Of a stretch of 64,000 nt of DNA, positions 1-9,013 are shown piece after piece. The stretch is taken from assembly GCF_000092025.1 (NCBI RefSeq), contig NC_003062.2:2451001-2515000 (forward strand), given 5' to 3'. The position numbers and the translations under genes were made by a program. This DNA is from Agrobacterium fabrum str. C58 (GTDB lineage: Bacteria > Pseudomonadota > Alphaproteobacteria > Rhizobiales > Rhizobiaceae). The notes below the pieces were generated by a model. It was not told the origin of the DNA and searched no databases. It saw only the letters and a list, made by a program, of their open reading frames with translations. The number at the start of each line of letters is the position of its first letter. The first letter of the stretch is position 1.

Positions 1-1
1 G

Positions 2-2134
2 GTGCTTGTCGTCATTCTCTTTCTCCAGACCTGGCGCGCCTCGATCATTCCGCTGATCGCCGTTCCCGTCTCGATCATCGGCACCTTCGCGGTCATGTAT
101 GCCTTCGGTTTCTCCATCAACGCGTTGACTTTGTTCGGCCTTGTGCTGGCCATCGGTATCGTGGTGGATGACGCGATCGTGGTTGTCGAAAACGTCGAGC
201 GAAACATCGAAAACGGGCTCTCACCGCGCGACGCCACCTACAAGGCGATGCGTGAAGTCTCCGGCCCGATCATCGCCATTGCGCTGGTTCTGGTCGCCGT
301 CTTCGTGCCGCTCGCCTTCATCTCCGGCCTGTCCGGCCAGTTCTACCGGCAGTTCGCACTGACCATCGCCATCTCCACCGTCATTTCGGCCATCAATTCG
401 CTGACGCTGTCACCCGCGCTTGCGGCCCTGCTGCTCAAGGAACACGGTGCGCCGAAAGACTGGCTGACCCGCTTCATGGACAAGATCCTCGGCTGGTTTT
501 TCCGTGGCTTCAACCGAGCCTTCGGCGCGGCCTCGAACGGCTACGGCAAGACCGTCGGCGGGCTGGTGACGCGCAAGAGCCTCGTCATGATCGTCTATAT
601 GGCGCTGGTGGCCGCCACCTACGGCATGTTCACGACGGTGCCGAGCGGCTTCGTGCCGGCGCAGGACAAGCAGTATCTGATCGGTTTCGCCCAGCTTCCT
701 GATGGTGCAACGCTCGACCGCACCGAAAGCGTCATCAAGCGGATGAGCGCGATCGCCATGGAAACGCCCGGCGTCAGCCACGCCATCGCCTTCCCGGGCC
801 TGTCGATCAATGGCTTCACCATCGGCTCCAATTCCGGCATCGTCTTTGCGGTTCTCGATGACTTCGAAAAGCGCAAGACACCGGAACTGTCCGGCGGCGC
901 CATCGCCATGCAGCTGAACCAGAAATTTGCCGGCATTCAGGATGCCTTCATCGCCATGTTCCCGCCGCCGCCAGTCAACGGTCTCGGCCAGACGGGCGGC
1001 TTCAAGCTGCAGATCGAGGATCGCGCCGGTTACGGTTACCAGACCCTTGACGAAGCGGCCAAGGCGGTCATCGCCAAGGCCTATCAGACGCCGGAGCTGG
1101 CAGGCATTTTCTCCAGCTTCCAGATCAACGTGCCACAGCTCTTCGCCGATCTCGACCGCGCCAAGGCTGAGCAGCTGGGTGTCTCCGTCAGCGACGTCTT
1201 CCAGACGCTACAGATCTATCTCGGCTCGCTCTATGTCAACGACTTCAACGCCTTCGGACGCACATACAGCGTTCGCGTTCAGGCGGATTCGCAGTTCCGC
1301 GCCCATGCCGAAGATATCGGCCGCCTGAAGGTTCGCTCCGCAACGGGTCAGATGATCCCGCTGTCCACGCTGCTGAAGGTGGATGCGACGACGGGACCGG
1401 AGCGCACCAACCGTTATAACGGCTTCCTTGCGGCCGATATCAACGGCGGTCCCGCACCGGGCTTCTCCTCGGGACAGGCTCAGGCGGCTATGGAGAAAAT
1501 CCTTGCCGAAAACCTGCCCGCCGGTATCGATTACGAGTGGACCGACCTGACCTACCAGCAGATCCTGGCAGGCAACTCCAGCATCGTGGTCTTTCCCTTA
1601 GCGCTGCTGCTCGTCTATCTCGTGCTGGCTGCGCAATATGAAAGCCTCACCCTGCCGATTGCGATCATCCTGATCGTTCCGCTCGGCGTGCTCGCGGCCC
1701 TCACGGGCGTCTGGCTGACGGGAGGGGATAACAACATCTTTACGCAGATCGGCCTTGTCGTCCTTGTGGGTCTGTCGGCGAAGAACGCGATCCTGATCGT
1801 GGAATTCGCCCGGGAACTGGAGTTCGAAGGGCGAACGCCGCTTCAGGCGGCAGTCGAGGCAAGCCGGCTTCGCCTTCGCCCGATCCTGATGACCTCGCTC
1901 GCCTTCATCATGGGCGTGGTGCCGCTGGTCGTCTCGACAGGTGCGGGTGCGGAAATGCGCGCCGCCATGGGTGTCGCGGTGTTCTCCGGCATGATCGGCG
2001 TGACGTTCTTCGGCATCTTCATGACCCCTGTTTTCTACGTGCTGGTGCGCAAGCTCGCGGGCAACCGCCCGCTCATCCAGCACAAGCAGGAAGAACCGGC
2101 CAATTCGGACTACAAGCTCGAAAAGGCCGGCTGA
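2..2134 (+). CDS. RND efflux pump inner-membrane permease (3' part, 710 residues)
   Basis: C-terminal two thirds of a hydrophobe/amphiphile efflux (HAE1, AcrB/MexB-like) proton antiporter. The gene is cut by the left edge; the family is about 1040-1060 residues, so roughly 340 are missing. Near the start lies the TM4 pair VVDDAIVVVENVERN, whose two Asp residues relay protons in AcrB. The C-terminal half has the matching TM10 Lys in LSAKNAILIVEF. Long hydrophobic segments cluster at residues 1-150 and 530-690 with a periplasmic porter/docking domain between them. It would work with a membrane-fusion protein and an outer-membrane factor; neither is visible, though the fusion protein is normally encoded upstream. 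Substrate cannot be told. A strong hairpin terminator follows the stop codon, so this is the last gene of its operon. Confidence 0.93.
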   Translation: MLVVILFLQTWRASIIPLIAVPVSIIGTFAVMYAFGFSINALTLFGLVLAIGIVVDDAIVVVENVERNIENGLSPRDATYKAMREVSGPIIAIALVLVAVFVPLAFISGLSGQFYRQFALTIAISTVISAINSLTLSPALAALLLKEHGAPKDWLTRFMDKILGWFFRGFNRAFGAASNGYGKTVGGLVTRKSLVMIVYMALVAATYGMFTTVPSGFVPAQDKQYLIGFAQLPDGATLDRTESVIKRMSAIAMETPGVSHAIAFPGLSINGFTIGSNSGIVFAVLDDFEKRKTPELSGGAIAMQLNQKFAGIQDAFIAMFPPPPVNGLGQTGGFKLQIEDRAGYGYQTLDEAAKAVIAKAYQTPELAGIFSSFQINVPQLFADLDRAKAEQLGVSVSDVFQTLQIYLGSLYVNDFNAFGRTYSVRVQADSQFRAHAEDIGRLKVRSATGQMIPLSTLLKVDATTGPERTNRYNGFLAADINGGPAPGFSSGQAQAAMEKILAENLPAGIDYEWTDLTYQQILAGNSSIVVFPLALLLVYLVLAAQYESLTLPIAIILIVPLGVLAALTGVWLTGGDNNIFTQIGLVVLVGLSAKNAILIVEFARELEFEGRTPLQAAVEASRLRLRPILMTSLAFIMGVVPLVVSTGAGAEMRAAMGVAVFSGMIGVTFFGIFMTPVFYVLVRKLAGNRPLIQHKQEEPANSDYKLEKAG

Positions 2135-2171
2135 CGCCGCACCCCATCCACCGCAACCTTCGACGCAAGCC

Positions 2172-2202
2172 CGCCGCGCATCATCAGATGCGCGGCGTTT
2201 TT
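2172..2202 (+). terminator. Rho-independent terminator after the RND pump gene
   Basis: An 11-bp stem (CGCCGCGCATC pairing with GATGCGCGGCG) around an ATCA loop is followed by five T residues. It lies 38 bases after the efflux gene's stop. The rest of the 288-base gap up to 2423 shows no gene; it becomes AT-rich at 2290-2410, where a promoter for the next small ORF could sit. Confidence 0.85.
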
Positions 2203-2422
2203 CATGGCTGGAAGCGTTCGTGCGAAGTCGCTGAAATAGAATCAGTTTCAAATACTTAAGTGGAGATCGCGCTTATATTGCGCTGCATTAAAACTGGCAA
2301 AAGGCAATATATCCGCAAGGGTCAACCGGCGCTGAAAGAACAATGCTATTTTATGCTTTATATTTTGTGGTAATTTTCGAGATCAGGGTGATTCGGACTA
2401 AATGATTTAGTTCAGGGGCGAC

Positions 2423-2620
2423 ATGATGGAGCAGGATTACGAAAACTGGGCAACCACCGTTGCCTATTCGATCGTGATGCATGAGGGTCTTGACCTCGCG
2501 CTTTCCGCGCAGAATCTGGACAGGGGCAAAACCAGGAACAACCGAGAGCGGCTGATGGAGGCCATTCGCACGTCGTTGCTGGAAGCGCGCTCGCGCAGCG
2601 GTCACCTGACGGCGGCGTGA
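2423..2620 (+). CDS. Small hypothetical protein, 65 residues
   Basis: Not recognised. An acidic N-terminus (MMEQDYENWATT) leads into an amphipathic helical body ending in a basic stretch and SGHLTAA. There is no signal peptide, membrane segment or Cys cluster. An AGGGGCGAC ribosome-binding site lies immediately upstream; a second ATG at 2426 is the alternative start. It faces the convergent exonuclease-family gene, with 33 bases between the stops. Codon use resembles the neighbours, so it is probably a real gene of unknown role. Confidence 0.6.
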   Translation: MMEQDYENWATTVAYSIVMHEGLDLALSAQNLDRGKTRNNRERLMEAIRTSLLEARSRSGHLTAA

Positions 2621-2653
2621 AGGACTGCCAGTCGCGCCGGATGGGGCAGCGGC

Positions 2654-3499
2654 TCAGGCCGGAAGCAGGTCGGTGCGGATCGCGGCTTTCAGCGGCAGAT
2701 GGTCCGAGGCGATGCGCGCCAGCGCGCTGTCATGCGCCTCCACCTGCTCGATCAGCCCTTCGCGATTGGCGATGATCCGGTCGAGCGCCAGCACCGGCAG
2801 GTTGGACGGAAAACTCGGCACCGCCGGCGGCAGGGTGCCGAAAGCGTCCCGGAACGTATTGAGTGATGATCCGTTACCTAGACGCCATTCATTCAGGTCC
2901 CCCATGAGGATGGTCGCGCATTCGTTGCGCGCTTCCAGAAGACCGACAAGCGCCTTGGCCTGCTGGGCGCGGGAATGTCTGAGAAGGCCGAAATGGGCGG
3001 CGATGACCCGGAGCGTGCCGCCGCTTTTAAGGTCTAGTTCCACGACGAGCGCGCCGCGCGGCTCCAGCCCCGGCAATTTCAGCGTATGCACGTCCCTGAC
3101 AGCCCCTTCTCTGAACAGCACGACATTGCCATGCCAGCCATGCGCCTTCACGCCTGCCTGCACCGGCACAGGAACAAGGCCGCTTTCCCGCTCCAGCCGG
3201 GCAAGATCGAGCAGGCCCGTGCGCTCGCCGAAACGGCTGTCCGCTTCCTGAAGGGCGATGATGTCGGCGCCGATTTCCTGAATGACGCGGCTGGTACGAT
3301 CAGGGTCGAACTTGCGGTCGCGGCCGACGCATTTATGCACATTGTAGGAAGCGATGACCGGAAAGGAATGGTCTTTGGTCGCCGGCGCCGCATTCTGCCG
3401 CTGGCGGCGGTCGCGCAGCGATTGCATGACGAAGGCGGACAGGCTGGTGTTTTTCGTCAAAGCCGTTTTTTCATCATCCAGCAAACCGTTCTTTTTCAC
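2654..3499 (-). CDS. Endonuclease/exonuclease/phosphatase (EEP) family hydrolase
   Basis: Metal-dependent phosphodiesterase/phosphatase of the DNase I-like fold, 281 residues. Family motifs are visible in order: SYNVHKC (about residue 51), the metal-binding Glu in ALQEAD (about 85), GDLNEWR (about 204) and the C-terminal SDHLPL with the catalytic Asp-His. The chosen start is GTG at 3499, because GGAGG lies nine bases upstream and this avoids overlap with the preceding gene; an ATG at 3427 is a shorter alternative. It follows the cardiolipin synthase gene by about 50 bases on the same strand, so the two may be co-transcribed and the protein may act on phospholipid-derived or nucleic acid phosphodiesters. 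The real substrate is unknown. Confidence 0.88.
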   Translation of the reverse strand: MKKNGLLDDEKTALTKNTSLSAFVMQSLRDRRQRQNAAPATKDHSFPVIASYNVHKCVGRDRKFDPDRTSRVIQEIGADIIALQEADSRFGERTGLLDLARLERESGLVPVPVQAGVKAHGWHGNVVLFREGAVRDVHTLKLPGLEPRGALVVELDLKSGGTLRVIAAHFGLLRHSRAQQAKALVGLLEARNECATILMGDLNEWRLGNGSSLNTFRDAFGTLPPAVPSFPSNLPVLALDRIIANREGLIEQVEAHDSALARIASDHLPLKAAIRTDLLPA

Positions 3500-3548
3500 G
3501 CGTTTATGCCTCCGGTCTCGCGGGGCGTCCTTTCGGGCGCACCGCACT

Positions 3549-5009
3549 CTAAAGATAGGGTGAAGCGAGCCACAGCACACGCTCCACAAAACGGACAACG
3601 AATGGCCGAGCATTCAGTTCGCTGAGCCGGACGGGCAAGGCAGTTGCACGCGCATTCCGGATACGATCTCCGATCGCCCCGGCAAATTCTTCGTCCATGA
3701 CTTCGAGATCGATCTCGAAGTTCAACCGCAGCGATCGCGGATCGAGATTGGAGGAGCCAATATAGCTCCAGCGCCCGTCGATCACCAGAAGCTTGGAATG
3801 ATTGAAAGCCCCGGTCGCCCGCCAGATGCGGCAATAATTCTTCAGCATCTGGTCGAACTGCGCCGTCATCGCCCTGTCGACAAGCACCAGATTGTTGCTT
3901 TTCGGCACGATGATATCCACCACGCACCCCCGCCTTGCTGCGGTAATGAGCGCCGAAATAAGCTCCCGATCGGGGAGAAAATAGGGCGACATGATGAGAA
4001 TGGAGGAACGCGCCACCGAAAAGGCCCCCATCAGCATCTTGTGACTGGTCTCGATGCTTTTGTCCGGCCCCGAGGAGCAGACGCGGGCAACGATTTGCGA
4101 CCCCGGCACGCCATCGGGAATGGCGATATCCCAGACCGGTGCGTCGAGAACCTCCCCCGTCGTGAAGCGCCAGTCCTCCGCAGCGATGGAGAAAAAATCG
4201 GAGACCACCGGCCCGGTAATCTTGAAATGGGTGTCGTGCGACTGGCTTTCGCCACCGAATTCCAGGGTGAAACCCTCGCGGATATTCATGCCGCCGCTGA
4301 AGGCGATACGTCCGTCCACCACGAGGATCTTGCGGTGGGTACGCAGATTGGCATAGGGCAGCCGCAGCCCCATGATGACATTGCCGTTGAAGACATCGGC
4401 AACGATGTCCTTATCCCTGAGTGTCGGCAGGATGCTCGGAACCGAATAACGGGCGCCGACCGCATCGATGAGCACCCTCACCTCCACGCCACGCAGCTTC
4501 GCCCTTTCAAGCGCCGCGACGAAACGGGCGCCGATCCGGTCATTATCGAAAATATATGTTTCGAGAATGATCGACCGCTTCGCCTCCCCGATCGCCTCCA
4601 GCATGGCGGCATAGGCGACATCCCCGCTCACCAGCGGCTCGATGCCGTTACCGGTCGTCAGCGCGTGGCGCGTCACCCGGTCGCCAAGCGTCTTCATCGC
4701 CTCGAAACGGCGGCCGAAACGCGTCGCGATCATATCGTTGCTGGCATCGAGGCGCGCCACGCGATCCATGATCTCGTCCAGCATGAAGGACCGCTGCTGC
4801 GTGATGTTCGACCGGCGAATGCGGTTGATGCCGGCGATGGCGTAGATGACCGCGCCGACGATCGGCGACAGCACGATGACGCCCACCCAGCCCAGCGCGG
4901 AACGCACCTCCTCCTTCGTCATCGTGGCATGCACGGCCGCCACGGTACCCATCAAGATGGAGAGAACGGCAAGGATATGCGGCCAATAGGCAATGACGAG
5001 ATCGAGCAT
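3549..5009 (-). CDS. cls: Cardiolipin synthase / phospholipase D family protein
   Basis: Membrane enzyme expected to condense phosphatidylglycerol molecules to cardiolipin. Two hydrophobic segments (roughly residues 2-25 and 37-62) precede two HKD motifs, HRKILVVDG (about 225) and HSKLLVIDG (about 404), which together form the phospholipase D active site; each is followed by the usual Gly/Ser-rich turn (FSGGMN, YIGSSNLDPRS). The length of 486 residues is normal for Cls. Start is ATG 5009; a GTG at 5027 would add six residues, and neither has a strong ribosome-binding site. The nearby EEP hydrolase gene lies in the same direction downstream. A related PLD transphosphatidylase with another headgroup preference cannot be excluded. 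Confidence 0.9.
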   Translation of the reverse strand: MLDLVIAYWPHILAVLSILMGTVAAVHATMTKEEVRSALGWVGVIVLSPIVGAVIYAIAGINRIRRSNITQQRSFMLDEIMDRVARLDASNDMIATRFGRRFEAMKTLGDRVTRHALTTGNGIEPLVSGDVAYAAMLEAIGEAKRSIILETYIFDNDRIGARFVAALERAKLRGVEVRVLIDAVGARYSVPSILPTLRDKDIVADVFNGNVIMGLRLPYANLRTHRKILVVDGRIAFSGGMNIREGFTLEFGGESQSHDTHFKITGPVVSDFFSIAAEDWRFTTGEVLDAPVWDIAIPDGVPGSQIVARVCSSGPDKSIETSHKMLMGAFSVARSSILIMSPYFLPDRELISALITAARRGCVVDIIVPKSNNLVLVDRAMTAQFDQMLKNYCRIWRATGAFNHSKLLVIDGRWSYIGSSNLDPRSLRLNFEIDLEVMDEEFAGAIGDRIRNARATALPVRLSELNARPFVVRFVERVLWLASPYL

Positions 5010-5220
5010 GATAAGACTATAGAGCACTCAGCCGATCCCGCAATGACAGGTAACGCCCCTGCAACGGAAGAACGCCCGGCCCCGCTCATGCTTTTGCGGG
5101 ACAGACCATTGCGGGATTAACTGTGGAAACCGGCCTTGCGATATGTCATGAGAGCGCATCTTGATCTCTAGGCAGGGGCACTTGCGCGCTTCTGCGATGT
5201 TTGAAAGCAAGAAGGCCGTG

Positions 5221-6096
5221 ATGCAGGAAAATACACAGGGCGCCGTCATCGTCATTTCCAGCCACGTCATGCGTGGCTCCGTCGGCAACCGCGCCGCCGT
5301 TTTTGCGCTGGAGACCCTCGGTTATCCGGTCTGGGCGGTGCCCACCATCGTCATGCCCTGGCACCCCGGCCACGGCCCATCCACCCGCATGCGCTTTCAG
5401 GATGACGACTTCGACAAGGCCATGACCGACCTCGGAAACGCCCAATGGATCGGCGAGGTCAAGGCTGTTCTGACCGGTTATTTCGGCAGTGCCGCGCAGG
5501 TCCGCTCCGTCGCAAGGCTGATCCGCAATCTGAAGGAAAAGAACCCGGCGCTGGTTTACGCCTGCGACCCGGTCATGGGCGATCTGGGCGGGCTTTATAT
5601 TCCCCTCGAGACCGCCGAAGCCATCCGGGATCACCTCATCCCGCTTGCCACCGTCGCCACGCCAAACCGTTACGAACTGGCTTGGATGAGCGGCGCGGAA
5701 CTTGAGACCAACAATGCCATCATGGATGCCGCGCTCGCGCTCGGGCCGCCGAAAATGCTGGTCACCTCAGCCGTACCGATGATGACGGGCGGCACCGGCA
5801 ATCTTTACCTCAGCGGCCGCCACGCCCTGCTTGCCGAACACCGCGCCATCGAAAATGCGCCGAACGGCCTCGGCGACCTGATGTCGGCGCTGTTCCTCGC
5901 CCGCCTGCTGGAAGGCGTGGATGATGAAAAGGCGCTGCAACTGGCAACAGCCAGCGTCTTCGAAATCCTGGCCCGCACCAAAAAACGCGGGATGAACGAA
6001 CTGACGCTCGAGACCGACTCTTCAAGTCTCTCCACACCCATGGCCATGGTGCAGATGCGTCATCTCTTGCATCCTTCACGCAGCAAGCGCAAATAG
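5221..6096 (+). CDS. pdxY: Pyridoxal kinase (PdxY/PdxK family)
   Basis: Phosphorylates pyridoxal and related B6 vitamers with ATP in the salvage pathway to PLP. The 291 residues begin with the PdxY-type N-terminus VIVISSHVMRGSVGNRAA, followed by a substrate-pocket PTIVMPWHPGHG, the YACDPVMGD core motif, TPNRYELAWMSG, and a C-terminal NGLGDLMSALFLA where the catalytic Asp of the GxGD signature sits. ATG 5221 is preferred, with AAGAAGG upstream; an in-frame ATG at 5197 would add eight residues. The TAG stop is four bases before an intergenic repeat element. It is a single gene, divergent from cls. Confidence 0.93.
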   Translation: MQENTQGAVIVISSHVMRGSVGNRAAVFALETLGYPVWAVPTIVMPWHPGHGPSTRMRFQDDDFDKAMTDLGNAQWIGEVKAVLTGYFGSAAQVRSVARLIRNLKEKNPALVYACDPVMGDLGGLYIPLETAEAIRDHLIPLATVATPNRYELAWMSGAELETNNAIMDAALALGPPKMLVTSAVPMMTGGTGNLYLSGRHALLAEHRAIENAPNGLGDLMSALFLARLLEGVDDEKALQLATASVFEILARTKKRGMNELTLETDSSSLSTPMAMVQMRHLLHPSRSKRK

Positions 6097-6100
6097 CGGC

Positions 6101-6205
6101 TAGAGCATTTCCAAGGAAAAGTGGCCCCCCGGTTTTCCGTCCGGAAATGCGGCAGACAAGGAGTTGGAGCGGTTTCGCGGTTCGAAGAAAAGCGAAAATG
6201 CTCTA
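6101..6205. repeat. Intergenic palindromic repeat, family I, full-length copy
   Basis: A 105-base element bounded by inverted ends TAGAGCATTTCC and AAAATGCTCTA, with an inner hairpin around the GGTTTTCCGTCCGGAAATGC core. It is similar to the copy at 44551-44650; shorter relatives are at 25193-25239 and 29405-29453. It fills most of the gap between pdxY and the carbonic anhydrase gene. It resembles the mosaic intergenic elements described for rhizobia (RIME/ABC type) and encodes no protein. Confidence 0.8.
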
Positions 6206-6273
6206 AAGGATTGGTCTTCAACGCGCCGAGTTCCTCTCTTGATCTCGGTCCAACCACAACGGTACTGCGATAG

Positions 6274-6915
6274 ATGAAAGATTTTCCGGAAACACTTCTC
6301 AACGGCTACAAGAACTTCATGAGCGGCCGCTATGTCGATGAGCGCGAAAGATACCGCGTTCTCGCCGATACCGGACAGAAACCGCAGACCCTGTTCATTG
6401 CCTGTTGTGACTCCCGTTCGGCGCCGGAAACCATTTTCGACTGCGGACCGGGAGAACTTTTCGTTGTTCGCAACGTCGCCAACATGGTGCCGCCATTCGA
6501 GCCGGACGGACAGTATCACGCCACGTCGGCCGCCATCGAATATGCCGTGCAGGTTCTCAAGGTGAAGGATATCGTCGTCATGGGCCACGGCCGCTGCGGC
6601 GGCATTCAGGCGGCGCTTGACCCCAATCTCGAGCCGCTGTCACCAGGCGATTTCATCGGCAAATGGATGAACATGGTCAAATCGGCGGCCGAACAAATCC
6701 AGAGTAACGACGTCATGACCGCCTCCGAACGCCAGACGGCGCTGGAACGCGTCTCCATCCGCAACTCCATCGCCAACCTACGTGGTTTCCCCTTCGTCAA
6801 GGCACAGGAGACCGCCGGCAAGGTCAAGCTGCACGGCGCATGGTTCGATATCTCGACCGGTGAATTGTGGGTGATGGACAGCAAAACGGGCGACTTTCGC
6901 CGCCCGGATCTGTGA
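6274..6915 (+). CDS. Beta-class carbonic anhydrase
   Basis: Zinc enzyme interconverting CO2 and bicarbonate, 213 residues. The zinc site is clear: CDSR (Cys45, Asp46, Arg48) and HGRCGG (His105, Cys108), spaced as in bacterial beta enzymes. VVRNVANMVPP and the SAAIEYAV helix are also conserved. Start is ATG 6274. The gene stands alone, and its stop lies about 30 bases from the convergent lytic transglycosylase gene. A small hairpin (GACGGCC-TTATT-GGCCGTC, 6942-6960) spans the end of that gene and could terminate transcription from this side. Confidence 0.95.
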   Translation: MKDFPETLLNGYKNFMSGRYVDERERYRVLADTGQKPQTLFIACCDSRSAPETIFDCGPGELFVVRNVANMVPPFEPDGQYHATSAAIEYAVQVLKVKDIVVMGHGRCGGIQAALDPNLEPLSPGDFIGKWMNMVKSAAEQIQSNDVMTASERQTALERVSIRNSIANLRGFPFVKAQETAGKVKLHGAWFDISTGELWVMDSKTGDFRRPDL

Positions 6916-6948
6916 AAACAGGTTTCTGATTGAAAGAGCGAGACGGCC

Positions 6949-7764
6949 TTATTGGCCGTCGATCGCCTTGCCGATGAAGGCGATGGCCTGTTGATAGACG
7001 CTTGCCGCGTTCCAACCCTGGATCGCCGCAAAACTCGGCTGTCCCTGCTGATAACCCGCACCGCGCTGCCATCCATGGCCGACGAGGAAATTGGCCGTCG
7101 AGGCCAGCGCATCGGCGCGCGAGCCCACGAGATCGATGCGACCGTCGCGATCGAAATCCACGCCGTAACGCACGACGTTCAACGGCAGGAACTGCGTCTG
7201 GCCGATTTCACCATGGGCCGCACCCTTGGCGTTGACGTTAAGCGAACCGCTGCCGACCAGCTTCAGCGCCGCATAAAGTTGCTCAGTGAAATAATCCGAA
7301 CGGCGGCAGTCGAAGGACAGCGTCGCCACGGCCGAAAGCGTGTGCTGGTTGCCCATGAAGCCGCCAAAGCCGGTTTCCATGCCCCAGATCGCCAGAAGCG
7401 GGCCAGCCGGTACGCCGTAAGTTCTTTCGATGGAAGCAAAGAGAGCTGCATTGTTCTTCTTCATGGTCTTGCCGCGCGAAATGATCGTCTGACCACCGCG
7501 CTTCTGCATGAACTGTTCGAAGGATAGCTTGAAACTGTGCTGGCCGCGATCGGCGCGGATGGTCGCCTGATTGTAGGAGACGCCGGAGAAGGCGCGATCG
7601 AGCACTGAAGCGCTGACGCCGCGGCCTGCCGCTTCCTGCTTGAAGGCGCTGACCCAGGCATCGAAGCCCGCCGAAGTGTTGCCGCATTGCGCCGCCATAA
7701 CCGGCGTCGCCGCCAGAACCGAGACCATGGCCACACCAGCCAGAATTGCCTTCATTGCCCGCAT
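6949..7764 (-). CDS. Periplasmic lytic murein transglycosylase (MltB-like, SLT_2 domain)
   Basis: Cleaves peptidoglycan glycan strands to 1,6-anhydro-muropeptides in the periplasm. The 271-residue protein has a signal peptide (MRAMKAILAGVAMVSVLAA, cleavage near PVMAA) and the catalytic Glu in IWGMETGFGGF (about residue 130), followed by the HGEIGQTQFLP segment and a DFDRDGRIDL loop typical of the MltB/SLT_2 group. There is no lipobox, so it should be soluble, unlike E. coli MltB. ATG 7764 is chosen over a TTG one codon upstream. It has no C-terminal peptidoglycan-binding domain, unlike longer relatives. It appears to be a single gene with its promoter in the AT-rich stretch after 7770. Confidence 0.92.
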   Translation of the reverse strand: MRAMKAILAGVAMVSVLAATPVMAAQCGNTSAGFDAWVSAFKQEAAGRGVSASVLDRAFSGVSYNQATIRADRGQHSFKLSFEQFMQKRGGQTIISRGKTMKKNNAALFASIERTYGVPAGPLLAIWGMETGFGGFMGNQHTLSAVATLSFDCRRSDYFTEQLYAALKLVGSGSLNVNAKGAAHGEIGQTQFLPLNVVRYGVDFDRDGRIDLVGSRADALASTANFLVGHGWQRGAGYQQGQPSFAAIQGWNAASVYQQAIAFIGKAIDGQ

Positions 7765-7915
7765 CAAAATCTGCCTTTGATATATTTTGGGGAAAATTTC
7801 CCGAGAACCAAACCATCAATACTGTATGATTCAGGTGCCAAACTAGCCTTTGGCGGCCTAAATTGCCTTTCGGCAGCAAGGCCTGCAAATAAACTGGCCG
7901 TGATGACAGCCAATT

Positions 7916-7951
7916 GAAAAACCCGCCTGCCCCACACAGAACAGACGGGTT
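7916..7951 (-). terminator. Terminator after asd
   Basis: Read on the minus strand, AACCCGTCTG and CAGGCGGGTT form a 10-bp stem with one wobble pair, followed by TTTT. It lies 28-63 bases after the asd stop codon. The rest of the 214-base space between the lytic transglycosylase and asd holds the presumed promoter of the former. Confidence 0.75.
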
Positions 7952-7978
7952 ATACTTAACGAACCTTAAAAAATCGTA

Positions 7979-9013
7979 TCAGGCAGCCGCCTTGCGGGGC
8001 TTGATGAGACCACGATTGACCAGCAGTTCGGCGATCTGGATGGCATTGAGGGCAGCGCCCTTGCGCAGATTATCCGAAACAACCCAGATGTTGAGGCCGT
8101 TCTCGACCGTCGCATCCTCGCGGATACGCGAAATATAGGTCGCATCTTCACCGGCGGATTCAACGGGGGTGATGTAGCCGCCATCTTCATGCTTGTCGAT
8201 GACGAGGCAACCCGGCGCTTCGCGCAGGATGTCACGCGCCTGATCGGCAGTGATCTCGTTTTCGAACTCGATATTGACCGATTCCGAATGGCCGATGAAG
8301 ACCGGAACGCGCACGGCCGTGCAGGTGACCTTGATCTTGGGATCAAGCATCTTCTTGGTTTCGGCCAGAACCTTCCACTCTTCCTTGGTGTAGCCGTCTT
8401 CCATGAAGACGTCGATATGCGGGATGACGTTGAAGGCGATGCGCTTGGTGAACTTCTTGGTTTCGACCGGATCGGCCACGAAGACGGCGCGGGTCTGCTG
8501 GAACAGCTCGTCCATGCCTTCCTTGCCGGCGCCGGAAACCGACTGATAGGTGGACACAACGACGCGCTTGATCTTGGCGAAATCATGCAGCGGCTTCAGC
8601 GCGACAACGAGCTGGGCCGTGGAGCAATTGGGGTTGGCAATGATGTTCTTGCGCGTGAAGCCCGAGATCGCATCGGCATTGACTTCCGGAACGATCAGCG
8701 GAACATCCTGATCATAGCGCCATGCAGACGAGTTATCGATGACGACGCAACCCTGCTGACCGATCTTCGGCGACCACTTCTTGGAAATCTCGCCGCCGGC
8801 CGACATCAGGCAAATATCCGTGTCGGAAAAATCGTAGTTTTCGAGGTTGGAAACCTTCAGCGTGCGATCGCCATAGGAGACTTCCGTGCCCTGCGAGCGG
8901 GAGGAAGCGAGCGGCACGACTTCATCTGCCGGAAAACCACGTTCGGCCAGGATGTTGAGCATTTCGCGACCGACATTGCCGGTAGCGCCTACAATTGCAA
9001 CTTTGAAACCCAT
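7979..9013 (-). CDS. asd: Aspartate-semialdehyde dehydrogenase
   Basis: Reduces aspartyl phosphate to aspartate semialdehyde with NADPH, the branch point for lysine/DAP, threonine and methionine. The 344 residues start with the Rossmann motif VAIVGATGNVGREML. The catalytic Cys130 sits in NPNCSTAQLV, the substrate-binding Gln in TYQSVSGAG, and the active-site His in VFIGHSE. ATG 9013 is used; a TTG two codons upstream is unlikely. It is a single gene; the adjoining upstream space (9014-9522) is shared with the divergent transporter gene. Confidence 0.96.
   Translation of the reverse strand: MGFKVAIVGATGNVGREMLNILAERGFPADEVVPLASSRSQGTEVSYGDRTLKVSNLENYDFSDTDICLMSAGGEISKKWSPKIGQQGCVVIDNSSAWRYDQDVPLIVPEVNADAISGFTRKNIIANPNCSTAQLVVALKPLHDFAKIKRVVVSTYQSVSGAGKEGMDELFQQTRAVFVADPVETKKFTKRIAFNVIPHIDVFMEDGYTKEEWKVLAETKKMLDPKIKVTCTAVRVPVFIGHSESVNIEFENEITADQARDILREAPGCLVIDKHEDGGYITPVESAGEDATYISRIREDATVENGLNIWVVSDNLRKGAALNAIQIAELLVNRGLIKPRKAAA

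Noticed and set aside
3798..5120. Open frame of 440 codons opposite the cardiolipin synthase
   Set aside because: Cls has two HKD motifs on the minus strand; the plus-strand frame lacks recognisable features.
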